From positions 1-64,000 of the forward strand of contig NZ_JADMJL010000013.1 of the NCBI RefSeq assembly GCF_018780585.1: a DNA stretch of 64,000 bases. The letters run 5' to 3'. The stretch is from Methyloversatilis discipulorum (GTDB lineage: Bacteria > Pseudomonadota > Gammaproteobacteria > Burkholderiales > Rhodocyclaceae). This document shows, piece after piece, positions 16,773-27,582 of this stretch (position 1 is its first letter; each line of letters opens with the position of its first letter). Position numbers and translations under genes: made by a program. The notes beneath the pieces were generated by a model, which saw only the letters and a program-made list of their open reading frames with translations, was not told the origin of the DNA and made no database searches.

Positions 16773-17132
16773 ATGAGCGTCATCACCGTCTATCACAACC
16801 CGAAATGCAGCAATTCGCGCGGCGCGCTCGAACTGATATGCGAACGCGGCTTCGAGCCCCAGGTCGTCGAATACCTGAAAACCCCGCTGTCGACCGCGGC
16901 GCTGCGTGCGCTGGTCGCCGCCTGTGGCGTGCCGGTGCGCGAGCTGATGCGCAGCAAGGAAGCGCTGTATGGCGAACTGGGCCTCGACGACCCGTCGCTG
17001 GACGACGACACGCTGATCGCTGCGATGGCCGAACACCCGGTGCTGCTGAACCGGCCCATCGTCGCCACGCCGCTCGGCACCCGGCTGTGCCGACCGCCGG
17101 AACGGGTGCTCGACATCCTGCCCGCGCGATGA
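16773..17132 (+). CDS. arsC: Glutaredoxin-dependent arsenate reductase (ArsC family)
   Basis: 119 aa. The active site H8-NPK-C12-SNS-R16 matches HX3CX3R of true plasmid-type ArsC rather than the Spx/YffB branch. RPIVATPLGTRLCRPPERVLDIL is the usual ArsC C-terminal segment. It reduces arsenate to arsenite using glutathione/glutaredoxin. No arsR, arsB or acr3 lies nearby, so a dedicated efflux route is not evident here. The stop overlaps the next start (ATGA, 17129-17132). Confidence 0.92.
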   Translation: MSVITVYHNPKCSNSRGALELICERGFEPQVVEYLKTPLSTAALRALVAACGVPVRELMRSKEALYGELGLDDPSLDDDTLIAAMAEHPVLLNRPIVATPLGTRLCRPPERVLDILPAR

Positions 17133-17752
17133 GAAAGACCGGGCCGGGCAAGGCCGAAACCGATCTGATGCAGCCGTTCGAAGGACTGACGCTGAAAGAC
17201 ATCGTCATTCCCGACACGAGGGAAGCCGTCGCTGCCGCGGTCGCTGAGATCCGCGAAGCCGGTGAAGCCGGCTTCGACACCGAATCCAAACCCACCTTCA
17301 AGCCGGGTGAAGTGAGCAGCGGGCCGCACCTCGTGCAGTTCGCGCTGCCCGACCGCGCCTTCCTGTTCCAGATGCACGACAGCGCCAGTCGCGATGCGGC
17401 GTCCCTGCTGCTGGAGGATCCGGCGGTGCTGAAGATAGGCTTCGGCCTCAGCGCCGACCGCAGCCAGATCCACGCGAAGCTCGGCGCCACGCTGCAGTCG
17501 GTGCTCGACCTCGATCACCTGTTTCGCCGTCGTGGTTACAACAACTCGCTGGGCGCACGCGCCGCCGTCGGCCTGGTGCTGGACCGCAATTTCCGCAAGT
17601 CGAAATCGGTGACCACCACCAACTGGTCGCTGCCCCGCCTGAGCGATGCGCAGAAGCTCTATGCCGCCAACGACGCCTACGCCGCGCTACGCGTATACCT
17701 CGCGCTCACGCTGACGCCGCAGGAAAGACAGGCGCTGCTGCCTGGGCGCTGA
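17129..17752 (+). CDS. 3'-5' exonuclease domain protein (DnaQ/RNase D superfamily)
   Basis: 207 aa from the ATG at 17129 that overlaps the arsC stop. The DEDD exonuclease pattern is visible: GFDTESK (motif I, Asp and Glu), IGFGLSADRSQIH (motif II) and LYAANDAYAALRVY (motif III with final Asp). It lacks the HRDC domain of RNase D. The family includes small stand-alone nucleases acting on RNA or DNA ends. The link with arsC is only translational coupling; the biological reason is not known. Confidence 0.88.
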   Translation: MRKTGPGKAETDLMQPFEGLTLKDIVIPDTREAVAAAVAEIREAGEAGFDTESKPTFKPGEVSSGPHLVQFALPDRAFLFQMHDSASRDAASLLLEDPAVLKIGFGLSADRSQIHAKLGATLQSVLDLDHLFRRRGYNNSLGARAAVGLVLDRNFRKSKSVTTTNWSLPRLSDAQKLYAANDAYAALRVYLALTLTPQERQALLPGR

Positions 17753-17761
17753 GCGCGTCTT

Positions 17762-18036
17762 GTCGCGGTCGGAAGACCGCTCCTGCAGCCTCCCGAGGCT
17801 CAAGCCACGAGTCTGGCGCCCTCCTGTGGGAACGGCCGTGGCCGCGACACGGCCACTGCAGTCCGCAGGCTTCGATACAGGCCGCAGTCGGGGTCAGAAG
17901 ACCCCTCCCACAGAAACCCGGCTCCGGCCACCGACCGCGAGTCTGGCGCCCGCCTCTGTGGGAGCGGCCTTGGCCGCGACGCGACCGCTGCGGTCCGCAG
18001 GCTTCGATACAGGTCGCAGTCGGGATCAGAAGACCC
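17762..18036 (+). repeat. REP-like tandem array: one partial and two near-complete copies, 130-bp period
   Basis: Full copies start at 17809 and 17939 (both with GAGTCTGGCGCC). Each holds a TGTGGGAACGGCC or TGTGGGAGCGGCC head that folds on itself (GGCC..GGCC), a GCTTCGATACAGG core and a GTCAGAAGACCC tail. A tail-only fragment lies at 17762-17788. The array fills the 327-bp gap between the exonuclease and GNAT genes. Head sequences of this kind are typical of dispersed REP elements in beta- and gammaproteobacteria. Confidence 0.8.
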
Positions 18037-18079
18037 GCCCCCTCTCTCAGAGACCCGCGAAGCTTGCCCGTGCTGCGCC

Positions 18080-18589
18080 TCAGCCGAGCACGCGGGTCAT
18101 GTAGCAGGCACCTTCGCCATAGCTTGCAAGCGCCTGCACAGGCACAGTCCCAAGCGCCGGTCGGTAGCCGCGCTGCGCCCAGTAGCCGGCGGCATCGCCG
18201 ACCGCCACCAGGGCGGCACAGCGAAGTCCGCGGCATACCGCCGCATCGTGCGCCGCCTCGTACAGCGCGGCCGCCACGCCGCTGCCGCGGGCCGACGCGG
18301 CCACCGCGCAGTCATGCAGATACCAGCGCGTCGCCGGCACCGGCAGCGCGGCAAGTTCGGTGTCCAGCGCCGGCGGCTTGCCGTCGTGCCACGGATGCGA
18401 AACCAGATAGCCGAGCAGATCGCCGGCCGCTGACTGCGCGACCAGGCAAAGATCCGGCGCCAGCCTCATGCGATTCCGATAGACGGCCGCGCCCTCGGGT
18501 ACGAAGGCCGCATCGGCATAGGCGATTGCCTGCAGCGCAAGCACGGCGTCGACATCGTCGGCGCGCATCGGGCGGATGAGCGGATGCAT
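18080..18589 (-). CDS. GNAT-family N-acetyltransferase
   Basis: 169 aa. The acetyl-CoA-binding signature is clear: VAASARGSGVAAALYEAAHD (R-x-x-G-x-G/A region) followed by the GYWAQRGYRP beta-bulge motif. The N-terminal IRPMRADDVDAVLAL segment is typical of the fold. Acceptor substrate unknown. It is convergent with the REP-like array and lies about 70 bp downstream of the mechanosensitive channel stop... on the other side, both being transcribed leftward with separate ribosome sites. Confidence 0.88.
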   Translation of the reverse strand: MHPLIRPMRADDVDAVLALQAIAYADAAFVPEGAAVYRNRMRLAPDLCLVAQSAAGDLLGYLVSHPWHDGKPPALDTELAALPVPATRWYLHDCAVAASARGSGVAAALYEAAHDAAVCRGLRCAALVAVGDAAGYWAQRGYRPALGTVPVQALASYGEGACYMTRVLG

Positions 18590-18660
18590 CGGTACTGCAA
18601 AGCCTCAGAAAGTGAAATGCGCGTCGGCACCTGGCGGCGTTGTGACCCCTGCGCGCCGTC

Positions 18661-19935
18661 TCACGACGCGGCGCGCAGCTCTGACCGGTGTCCCGCAGCA
18701 AGACGGCGACCGATCTCGCGCAGATCCACACCGATCGGATGCTGACTCACGCGCAGACCGAACTCCGGCAGGATGGCCAGCAGATGGTCGAAAATGTCGG
18801 ACTGTATGCCTTCGTACTCAGCCCACACGGTCGTATGGGTGAAGCAGTAGATCTCCAGCGGCAGGCCGTCCGGCGTCGGTGCGAGCTGACGCACCAGCAG
18901 CGTCATGTCGCGGTGTATACCCGGATGCGCGCGCAGGAAGCGCTCCACGTAGGCGCGGAAGCAACCGATATTGGTGATGCGGCGGTGATTGACCGGCGCC
19001 TTGCCGCGCGCTTCGAGCTGACGGTTCCAGTCGTCGATCTCGCGCTGTTTCTCGCCCAGATAGTCCTCGAGCAATGCAAAGCGTGCCAGGCCGCGCCGCT
19101 CCTCGTCGGACAGGAAACGCACGCTCTGCTGGTCGAGCAGCAGGCTGCGCTTGATGCGGCGACCGCCCGACTCCTGCATGCCGCGCCAGTTCTTGAACGG
19201 GTCGGTGATGAAGCGTTTGGTCGGAATGGTGGTGATGGTCTTGTCCCAGTTCTGCACCTTCACCGTGTGCAGCGCGATGTCGATCACGTCGCCGTCGGCG
19301 TTGAGCTGCGGCATTTCCACCCAGTCGCCGACGCGCACGATGTCGTTCGACGAAATCTGCACGCTGGCCACCAGCGACAGCAGCGTGTCCTGGAACACCA
19401 GCATCAGCACCGCGGCCATCGCACCGAGACCGGACAGCAGGATGAGCGGCGAACGGTCGATCAGCGCCGCCACCATCAGGATGGCGGCGACCGCGTACAG
19501 CAGTATCTTCACCACCTGGATATAGCCCTTGATCGGCTTCAGGTGGGCGCCGGGCCGCCGCTCGTACAGCGCGTTCAGCCAGCTGAGCAGCGCACCGAGC
19601 GCGAGCGCGACGGTGAGCACCATGAACGCGCCGGCGACGTTCTGCACCACGGTGACCGCGGTCGCCGGCATATCGGGCAGCAGTGCGATGCCGTTATGCA
19701 CGATCAGTGCCGGCACGACATTGGACAGCCGCCGCACGACGGTATCATCGAACGCGGTCTGCCCCTCGGCCACCGGCAGCATGCGCAGCGCGCGCGACAG
19801 GAGGCGCAGCAGTACCTTCTTGACCACCCAGTTGGCCACCCAGGCCAGCAGCGCGATCAGCGCGATGCCGATCAGCGCGCGCAGCTCCGGCGGGTAATGG
19901 TCGAAGGCCTCCATGAGCTCGAGGTAGCTCGTCAT
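18661..19935 (-). CDS. Mechanosensitive ion channel of the MscS family (YbdG-like)
   Basis: 424 aa. Four to five N-terminal membrane helices, then the MscS pore and beta domain: LLVFQDTLLSLVASVQISSNDIVRVGDWVEMPQLNADGDV is the hallmark. The C-terminal domain contains VNHRRITNIGCFRAYVERFLR, as in the YbdG miniconductance branch. It sits in the inner membrane and releases solutes on hypo-osmotic shock. The insertion-free length and N-terminal helices fit YbdG better than the 286-aa MscS. It is a single gene downstream of metH. Confidence 0.92.
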   Translation of the reverse strand: MTSYLELMEAFDHYPPELRALIGIALIALLAWVANWVVKKVLLRLLSRALRMLPVAEGQTAFDDTVVRRLSNVVPALIVHNGIALLPDMPATAVTVVQNVAGAFMVLTVALALGALLSWLNALYERRPGAHLKPIKGYIQVVKILLYAVAAILMVAALIDRSPLILLSGLGAMAAVLMLVFQDTLLSLVASVQISSNDIVRVGDWVEMPQLNADGDVIDIALHTVKVQNWDKTITTIPTKRFITDPFKNWRGMQESGGRRIKRSLLLDQQSVRFLSDEERRGLARFALLEDYLGEKQREIDDWNRQLEARGKAPVNHRRITNIGCFRAYVERFLRAHPGIHRDMTLLVRQLAPTPDGLPLEIYCFTHTTVWAEYEGIQSDIFDHLLAILPEFGLRVSQHPIGVDLREIGRRLAAGHRSELRAAS

Positions 19936-20036
19936 TGTTGTCTCCCTGTGAATGGCCGATGGCGGCGGCGCCGCGAAGGCGCGCCGGCTCTGTCGGCATG
20001 CAGGACCGACAGCCGCCCACGGCAGGGGTTCCGCAA

Positions 20037-20055
20037 GGCGGGGGCTGACCCCGCC
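20037..20055 (-). terminator. Probable metH terminator hairpin
   Basis: GGCGGGG and CCCCGCC flank a 5-nt loop, starting 4 bp past the metH stop on the minus strand. A second imperfect hairpin (TGTCGG/CCGACA, about 19986-20014) follows. No T-run is present. Confidence 0.45.
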
Positions 20056-20059
20056 CGCG

Positions 20060-23743
<3,684 letters not shown>

Positions 23744-23796
23744 CGGTCTCTCCGTGGAGCGGCGACCCGTGATCATCGAATGGCGGACACAAAAGC

Positions 23797-23833
23797 GAAA
23801 AACCCGCCGAACGCGGAAAGCGTGCTGACGGGT
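23797..23833 (-). terminator. Terminator-like hairpin with T-tract in the metH leader (possible attenuator)
   Basis: On the minus strand ACCCG pairs with CGGGT, and an inner ACGC pairs with GCGT around a short loop, followed at once by five T residues. It lies about 55 bp before the metH start and about 25-60 bp after a promoter-like sequence. It is either the terminator of the upstream cytochrome gene or a conditional attenuator of metH; the promoter position favours the second. Confidence 0.55.
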
Positions 23834-23857
23834 CGTGGGCAGCTCGCTTTAGCGGCA

Positions 23858-23888
23858 TTTATAACGCGCCCGCAAGCTGGAGGCTCAA
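23858..23888 (-). promoter_or_regulatory. Putative metH promoter
   Basis: The minus strand reads TTGAGC (23888-23883), a 19-bp spacer, then TATAAA (23863-23858), one of the few TATA-like elements in this GC-rich region. It lies between the cytochrome gene and the leader hairpin. Transcription would begin near 23850, giving a leader of roughly 105 nt. Confidence 0.4.
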
Positions 23889-23899
23889 ATCGGCGCGGA

Positions 23900-23922
23900 C
23901 CCGCACCTTAAGGGGGTGCGGG
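23900..23922 (-). terminator. Hairpin just after the cytochrome c gene
   Basis: CCCGCACC and GGTGCGGG form a perfect 8-bp stem with a 7-nt loop, beginning 15 bp past the cytochrome stop on the minus strand. No T-run follows. Its position fits the 3' end of the cytochrome transcript and supports treating the second hairpin at 23797-23833 as part of the metH leader. Confidence 0.5.
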
Positions 23923-23936
23923 GTTCAAGTCAAGTT

Positions 23937-24320
23937 TCAGCGGACGTCCATCGACAGTATCCAGCCGACCAGCTTGCTGGCGTCGGCTTCGTTGATCGCC
24001 ACCGCATTGGGCGGCATCGCCAGACCCGCGGCCTTGCCCTTCCAGTGGCTGTCGTAGGGGTTGGAGCCCTTCATCACCGTCTGCACCAGCTGCTTCTGCG
24101 CGTCCTTGATGCCGTAGTAGCGCGCGGCGACGTCGCGCCACGGCGGGCCGACCGGCTTGTCCGCCTTGTTTGACGGCTCGACGCTGTGACAGACGGTGCA
24201 GCCACTGCTGGCGGCGAGCTTCAGCATGGCGGCATCCTTGGACGGATCGGCCATCGCCGGGCTGCTGCCGAGCGCGAGCGACAAGGCGCCTGCTGCAACT
24301 GCGTAACGGAAGGTGTTCAT
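23937..24320 (-). CDS. Periplasmic class I c-type cytochrome
   Basis: 127 aa from the ATG at 24320 (GGGAGA site upstream); the longer frame has no ribosome site. Signal peptide about 1-25 (PAMA cleavage). A single haem site CTVCH near residue 41 and a distal Met in GLAMPPNAV, the usual class I c551/c5-like pattern. The mature protein of about 100 residues is a small electron carrier. An FNR-type box 106 bp upstream points to induction at low oxygen or with nitrogen oxides. The redox partner is not identified. Confidence 0.92.
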   Translation of the reverse strand: MNTFRYAVAAGALSLALGSSPAMADPSKDAAMLKLAASSGCTVCHSVEPSNKADKPVGPPWRDVAARYYGIKDAQKQLVQTVMKGSNPYDSHWKGKAAGLAMPPNAVAINEADASKLVGWILSMDVR

Positions 24321-24425
24321 GGTCTTTCTCCCTGATGAATGTAGGCGTCCGGTACCGTGACGGTTCTCGTGAAACCGTTGCGGCATCTCATGTCGCCACG
24401 CTAATCCCACACGCTTGATAGGGGA

Positions 24426-24439
24426 TTGACGTGCATCAA
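24426..24439 (-). promoter_or_regulatory. FNR/ANR/DNR-type box upstream of the cytochrome c gene
   Basis: The sequence TTGAC-GTGC-ATCAA (plus strand) differs by one base from the consensus TTGAT-N4-ATCAA. It lies 106 bp before the cytochrome start, in the only 171-bp gap of this region. A class II arrangement would place the transcript start near 24391, giving a 5' leader of about 70 nt. No other gene reads away from this site. Confidence 0.65.
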
Positions 24440-24491
24440 GGGCGTGCTGCGGCGCAAAAACTATCGCTTCGCACGCGAAAGACCGACCTGG

Positions 24492-24863
24492 TCAGAAGCA
24501 GTTCGCCTCGGCCAGCCCGAGCCGGCAGCTCCACTGGAACTGTTCGCGCGCCTGCTTGATCGAGCGCTGGAACATCGCGGTCGGCTCGGCCAGGATGGCG
24601 TCCGGCAGCGGCACGGCCGGGACCGCACCGCTGCTGTTGGTGAAGAAGCGCAGGAAGCAGGTTTCTTCCTTGTCGCAGCTCTGCTCGATCACGCGGTTGT
24701 AGTAGGCGCGGTCGCGCGCGGACGCTTCGGGCACGACGATGAACTGCATCAGGCCGAGCCGGCCGGCGACGATCCAGTCCTGCGTGTTCGCCGGCGCCTG
24801 CCCGGCAGTCGCGCCGGCAGACAGCGTGAGTGCGCAGAACAGCGCACACAGCATGCGTTTCAT
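24492..24863 (-). CDS. Exported hypothetical protein with four cysteines
   Basis: 123 aa from the ATG at 24863 (GGAGAAG site). Signal peptide about 1-23 (ATAGQA). The mature part contains TQDWIVAGRLGLMQFIVVPE and four Cys (SCDKEETC and WSCRLGLAEANC), which could make two disulphides in the periplasm. I do not recognise a family. It sits 40 bp after the RlmL-type methyltransferase gene on the same strand and is probably cotranscribed with it, with no functional link evident. Confidence 0.8.
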   Translation of the reverse strand: MKRMLCALFCALTLSAGATAGQAPANTQDWIVAGRLGLMQFIVVPEASARDRAYYNRVIEQSCDKEETCFLRFFTNSSGAVPAVPLPDAILAEPTAMFQRSIKQAREQFQWSCRLGLAEANCF

Positions 24864-24903
24864 GGCTTCTCCTCCGGATCGGCGCAAACGCGCCGCTTGC
24901 CGG

Positions 24904-26178
24904 TCAGACCGGCCCGGCGCTGCCCGGTTCGTCGTCGGTGCCGGCGCGGCGCGTGCGCAGGCTGCCCTCGACCATGCGGTACTCGAACAGCCGGCACTCG
25001 AGCGCGCCATTGAACAGCGGCGTGCGCCGGCTGGCCTTCAGCTTGATCAGCTTAGGGAAGTCCGGGTCAGCCGTGATGAAGTGGCAGCGCCAGCCGGCGT
25101 AGCGCTGCTTCAGCAGGTCGCCCAGCTTCGGGTAGAACGCGTCCAGCGCCGGTTTGTCTTCCAGCCGCACGCCGTAGGGCGGGTTGGTCACCATGACGCC
25201 GTGGTCGGCCGGCGGATCGCGGTCAAGCACATCCGCGCCCTCGACCCGCACCACCCAGGGCAGCTTCGCCGCCTGCAGGTTTTCCTTGGTACGTGCCAGT
25301 TCGCGGCCGGAAATGTCGGAGCCGAAGATGGGCAGTTCGCGCGGCGTCTGCGCGCGCGCAGCGGCGGCGTCACGCACCGTCGTCCATACCGCGGCGCTGA
25401 ACGGCGTGAGCTTTTCGAAGGCGAAGCTGCGACCGAGGCCGGGCGCGATGTCGAGCGCCATCTGCGCGGCTTCGATCAGGAAGGTGCCGCTGCCGCACAT
25501 CGGGTCGAAGAAGGGCTCCACCCGGTCCCAGCCGGACAGCATGATGATGCCGGCGGCGAGGTTTTCCTTGATCGGCGCCTCGACCGCGGCCACCTTGAAG
25601 CCGCGCTTGTACAGCGGCTCACCCGAGGTATCGAGGTAGAGCGTGGCTTCGCGGTCGGTCAGGAAGACGTGGGCGCGCACGTCCGGATTGGCGGTGTCGA
25701 TGCTGGGCCGCTGCCGGGTCTGTTCGCGCATGCGGTCGCAGATCGCGTCCTTCACGCGCAGCGTCACGAAATCAACGCTCTTCAGCGGCGAGCGCACCGC
25801 GGTCGTGTAGACGCGCAGCGTGCGCTTGGGGCTGAACCAGCGCTCCCACGGCAGGCCGTAGGCGAGCTTGAAGATGTCGTCTTCCTTGCGGTACGGCCCC
25901 TGGCCGACGCGCCACAGCACGCGGGTGGCGATGCGGCTTTCCAGGTTGACGGTGTAGGCCAGCTTCCAGTCGCCGGTGAAGCCGACGCCGCCCGGCACGA
26001 CCTTGACGTCGGCCGCACCGAGCCGCGTCAGCTCGTCGGCCAGCACGGGTTCGAGGCCGCGCGGACAGGGCGAGAAGAAATACTGGCCGGACTTCAGTTC
26101 CGGCTCCTCGCGGACCACGCGACGGACGGCGCGCACGCCGGGCTTGGGGGCATTCGATGCGTTCGGTGGTGTGTTCAT
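24904..26178 (-). CDS. rlmL: THUMP-domain class I RNA methyltransferase (RlmL N-terminal-type, 23S rRNA m2G2445)
   Basis: 424 aa. N-terminal ferredoxin-like/THUMP region (about 40-190), then a Rossmann methyltransferase with DPMCGSGTFLIEAA (AdoMet loop) and the catalytic MVTNPPYGVRL motif for exocyclic N2-guanine methylation. The first about 35 residues are basic and low-complexity. E. coli RlmL is fused to RlmK; here only the RlmL half is present, as in many betaproteobacteria. It probably makes m2G2445 in 23S rRNA. The start lies 3 bp after the hemJ stop. Confidence 0.9.
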   Translation of the reverse strand: MNTPPNASNAPKPGVRAVRRVVREEPELKSGQYFFSPCPRGLEPVLADELTRLGAADVKVVPGGVGFTGDWKLAYTVNLESRIATRVLWRVGQGPYRKEDDIFKLAYGLPWERWFSPKRTLRVYTTAVRSPLKSVDFVTLRVKDAICDRMREQTRQRPSIDTANPDVRAHVFLTDREATLYLDTSGEPLYKRGFKVAAVEAPIKENLAAGIIMLSGWDRVEPFFDPMCGSGTFLIEAAQMALDIAPGLGRSFAFEKLTPFSAAVWTTVRDAAAARAQTPRELPIFGSDISGRELARTKENLQAAKLPWVVRVEGADVLDRDPPADHGVMVTNPPYGVRLEDKPALDAFYPKLGDLLKQRYAGWRCHFITADPDFPKLIKLKASRRTPLFNGALECRLFEYRMVEGSLRTRRAGTDDEPGSAGPV

Positions 26179-26181
26179 GGA

Positions 26182-26610
26182 TCAAAAGGGCTTCAGCACG
26201 ACGAGGATGACGACCACGAACAGCACCAGCACCGGCGCTTCGTTGAACCAGCGGAACCAGACGTGGCTGCGCGTGTTGCGCCCGGCCTCGAAGTCGCGCA
26301 GCAGGCGCGCGCAGTAGTGGTGATAGCCGACCAGCAGCAGCACCAGCGTGAGCTTGGCGTGCATCCAGCCGCCGGAAATGCCTTCGCCCAGCCACAGCCA
26401 GAGGCCGAAACCGACCGCCAGCCCGGCCAGCGGCCCCATGAAGCGCAGCAGCTTGCGCGACATCAGCAGCAGGCGGTCGCGCACCGCGGTTTCGTCCGGC
26501 CCGAGCATGGCCAGATTGACGAAGATGCGCGGCAGGTAGAACAGGCCGGCGAACCAGCTGGTGACGAAAACGATGTGCAGGGCCTTGGCCCACAGGTAGC
26601 TGCTTTGCAT
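26182..26610 (-). CDS. hemJ: HemJ-type protoporphyrinogen IX oxidase (UPF0093)
   Basis: 142 aa, four membrane helices, exactly the family length. The N-terminal ALHIVFVTSWFAGLFYLPRIF holds the conserved His and the YLPR motif; HAKLTLVLLLVGYHHYC is the second family signature with the functional Lys. HemJ oxidises protoporphyrinogen IX in the inner membrane for haem synthesis in bacteria lacking HemG and HemY. It lies in a tight run: epimerase gene, hemJ, rlmL. Confidence 0.9.
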   Translation of the reverse strand: MQSSYLWAKALHIVFVTSWFAGLFYLPRIFVNLAMLGPDETAVRDRLLLMSRKLLRFMGPLAGLAVGFGLWLWLGEGISGGWMHAKLTLVLLLVGYHHYCARLLRDFEAGRNTRSHVWFRWFNEAPVLVLFVVVILVVLKPF

Positions 26611-26621
26611 GGTCGACAGGA

Positions 26622-27560
26622 TCAGGAGGTCGTGGAAGGGGTTTTCAGTGCGGCGGCGAGCACGGCGTCGACGTCTGGCCGGGCCAGCCGGACGCGCAGC
26701 TCGCGCTTCATGCGGCGGTTGTCGAGCACGCGCGACTCACCCATGAAGGAAAGCGTCATCGGCGACAGCTTCTGCGCCGCTTCCGCGCGCGTAACGCGCG
26801 GCGGGCGCGGCAGCGCGAAGGCGTCGGCGACGCGGTCGAAATAGTCGGCCATCTTCAGCCGGGTGTCGTCGCTGGCGTTGAAGGTGCGGCCGCCGCGGGC
26901 GCGATGCAGCGCGGCCCAGGCCAGGCGGGCGAGATCCTCGGCGTCGATGTGATTGGTGTGCACGTCGTCGTCGGCCTGCAGCACCGGATCACCACGCTGC
27001 AGCCGCTCCAGCGGCAGGCGGTCCGGCCCGTAGATGCCGGGCGCCCGCAGGATGGACACGGCAACGCCGCGCCGTGCCAGCGTGCGCACGGCGCGCTCGG
27101 CATCGACCCGTCGCCGGCCGCGCGCGCTGGCCGGCCGCAGCGGCCGGCTTTCCGGCACCAGCGCGCCGGCGCAGTCGCCATAGACGCCGCTGGTGCTGAT
27201 GTAACAGAGCCGGCGCACGCGACCGGCGCGCGCCAGCGTGTCGACCAGCGCGCGGCTGCGCGGATCAGTCGCCGCGCCGGAATTCGGCGGCGGCGCAAAA
27301 TGCCACACCCAGCCGGCAAGCGACGCGACGCGGCGCAGGCTGCGCCGCTCGTCGAGGTCGGCGCGCACGCAGCGCACGCCCAGCGGGCGCAAATCGGCCG
27401 CCGCGGCGTCGCTGCGCACCAGCGCCAGCACGCGGATCCGGCGGGCAAGCCACGGCAGGGCGCGACGCGCAACGTCGCCACAGCCTACAATCAGCAGTCT
27501 TGACCGGGCGCCACACCAGTTTGCGGGGGTGGCGCGTCGCGGTCTGCTCTTCATCTTCAT
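26622..27560 (-). CDS. NAD-dependent epimerase/dehydratase (YeeZ-like extended SDR)
   Basis: 312 aa (start 27560 or 27554). Nucleotide-binding glycine motif LLIVGCGDVARRAL, then YISTSGVYGDCAG with the catalytic Ser/Tyr region and RAPGIYGPDRLPL, as in the YeeZ/SDR family. The usual YxxxK is not obvious, so catalytic activity is uncertain. The N-terminal about 20 residues are basic. It is divergent from the flavin reductase gene with only 22 bp between starts, and heads the leftward hemJ-rlmL group. Confidence 0.85.
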   Translation of the reverse strand: MKMKSRPRRATPANWCGARSRLLIVGCGDVARRALPWLARRIRVLALVRSDAAAADLRPLGVRCVRADLDERRSLRRVASLAGWVWHFAPPPNSGAATDPRSRALVDTLARAGRVRRLCYISTSGVYGDCAGALVPESRPLRPASARGRRRVDAERAVRTLARRGVAVSILRAPGIYGPDRLPLERLQRGDPVLQADDDVHTNHIDAEDLARLAWAALHRARGGRTFNASDDTRLKMADYFDRVADAFALPRPPRVTRAEAAQKLSPMTLSFMGESRVLDNRRMKRELRVRLARPDVDAVLAAALKTPSTTS

Positions 27561-27582
27561 TAACGGATTGTCTCACGCAGCC

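Noticed and set aside
17762-18036. CRISPR array
   Set aside because: Repeat units are 130 bp, tandem and without spacers, and no cas genes are present. The same applies to the 81/82-bp repeat at 55088-55250.
23744-23860. SAH or SAM riboswitch upstream of metH
   Set aside because: I looked for the conserved blocks of the SAH riboswitch and the known SAM classes and did not find them; only a promoter-terminator layout can be supported.
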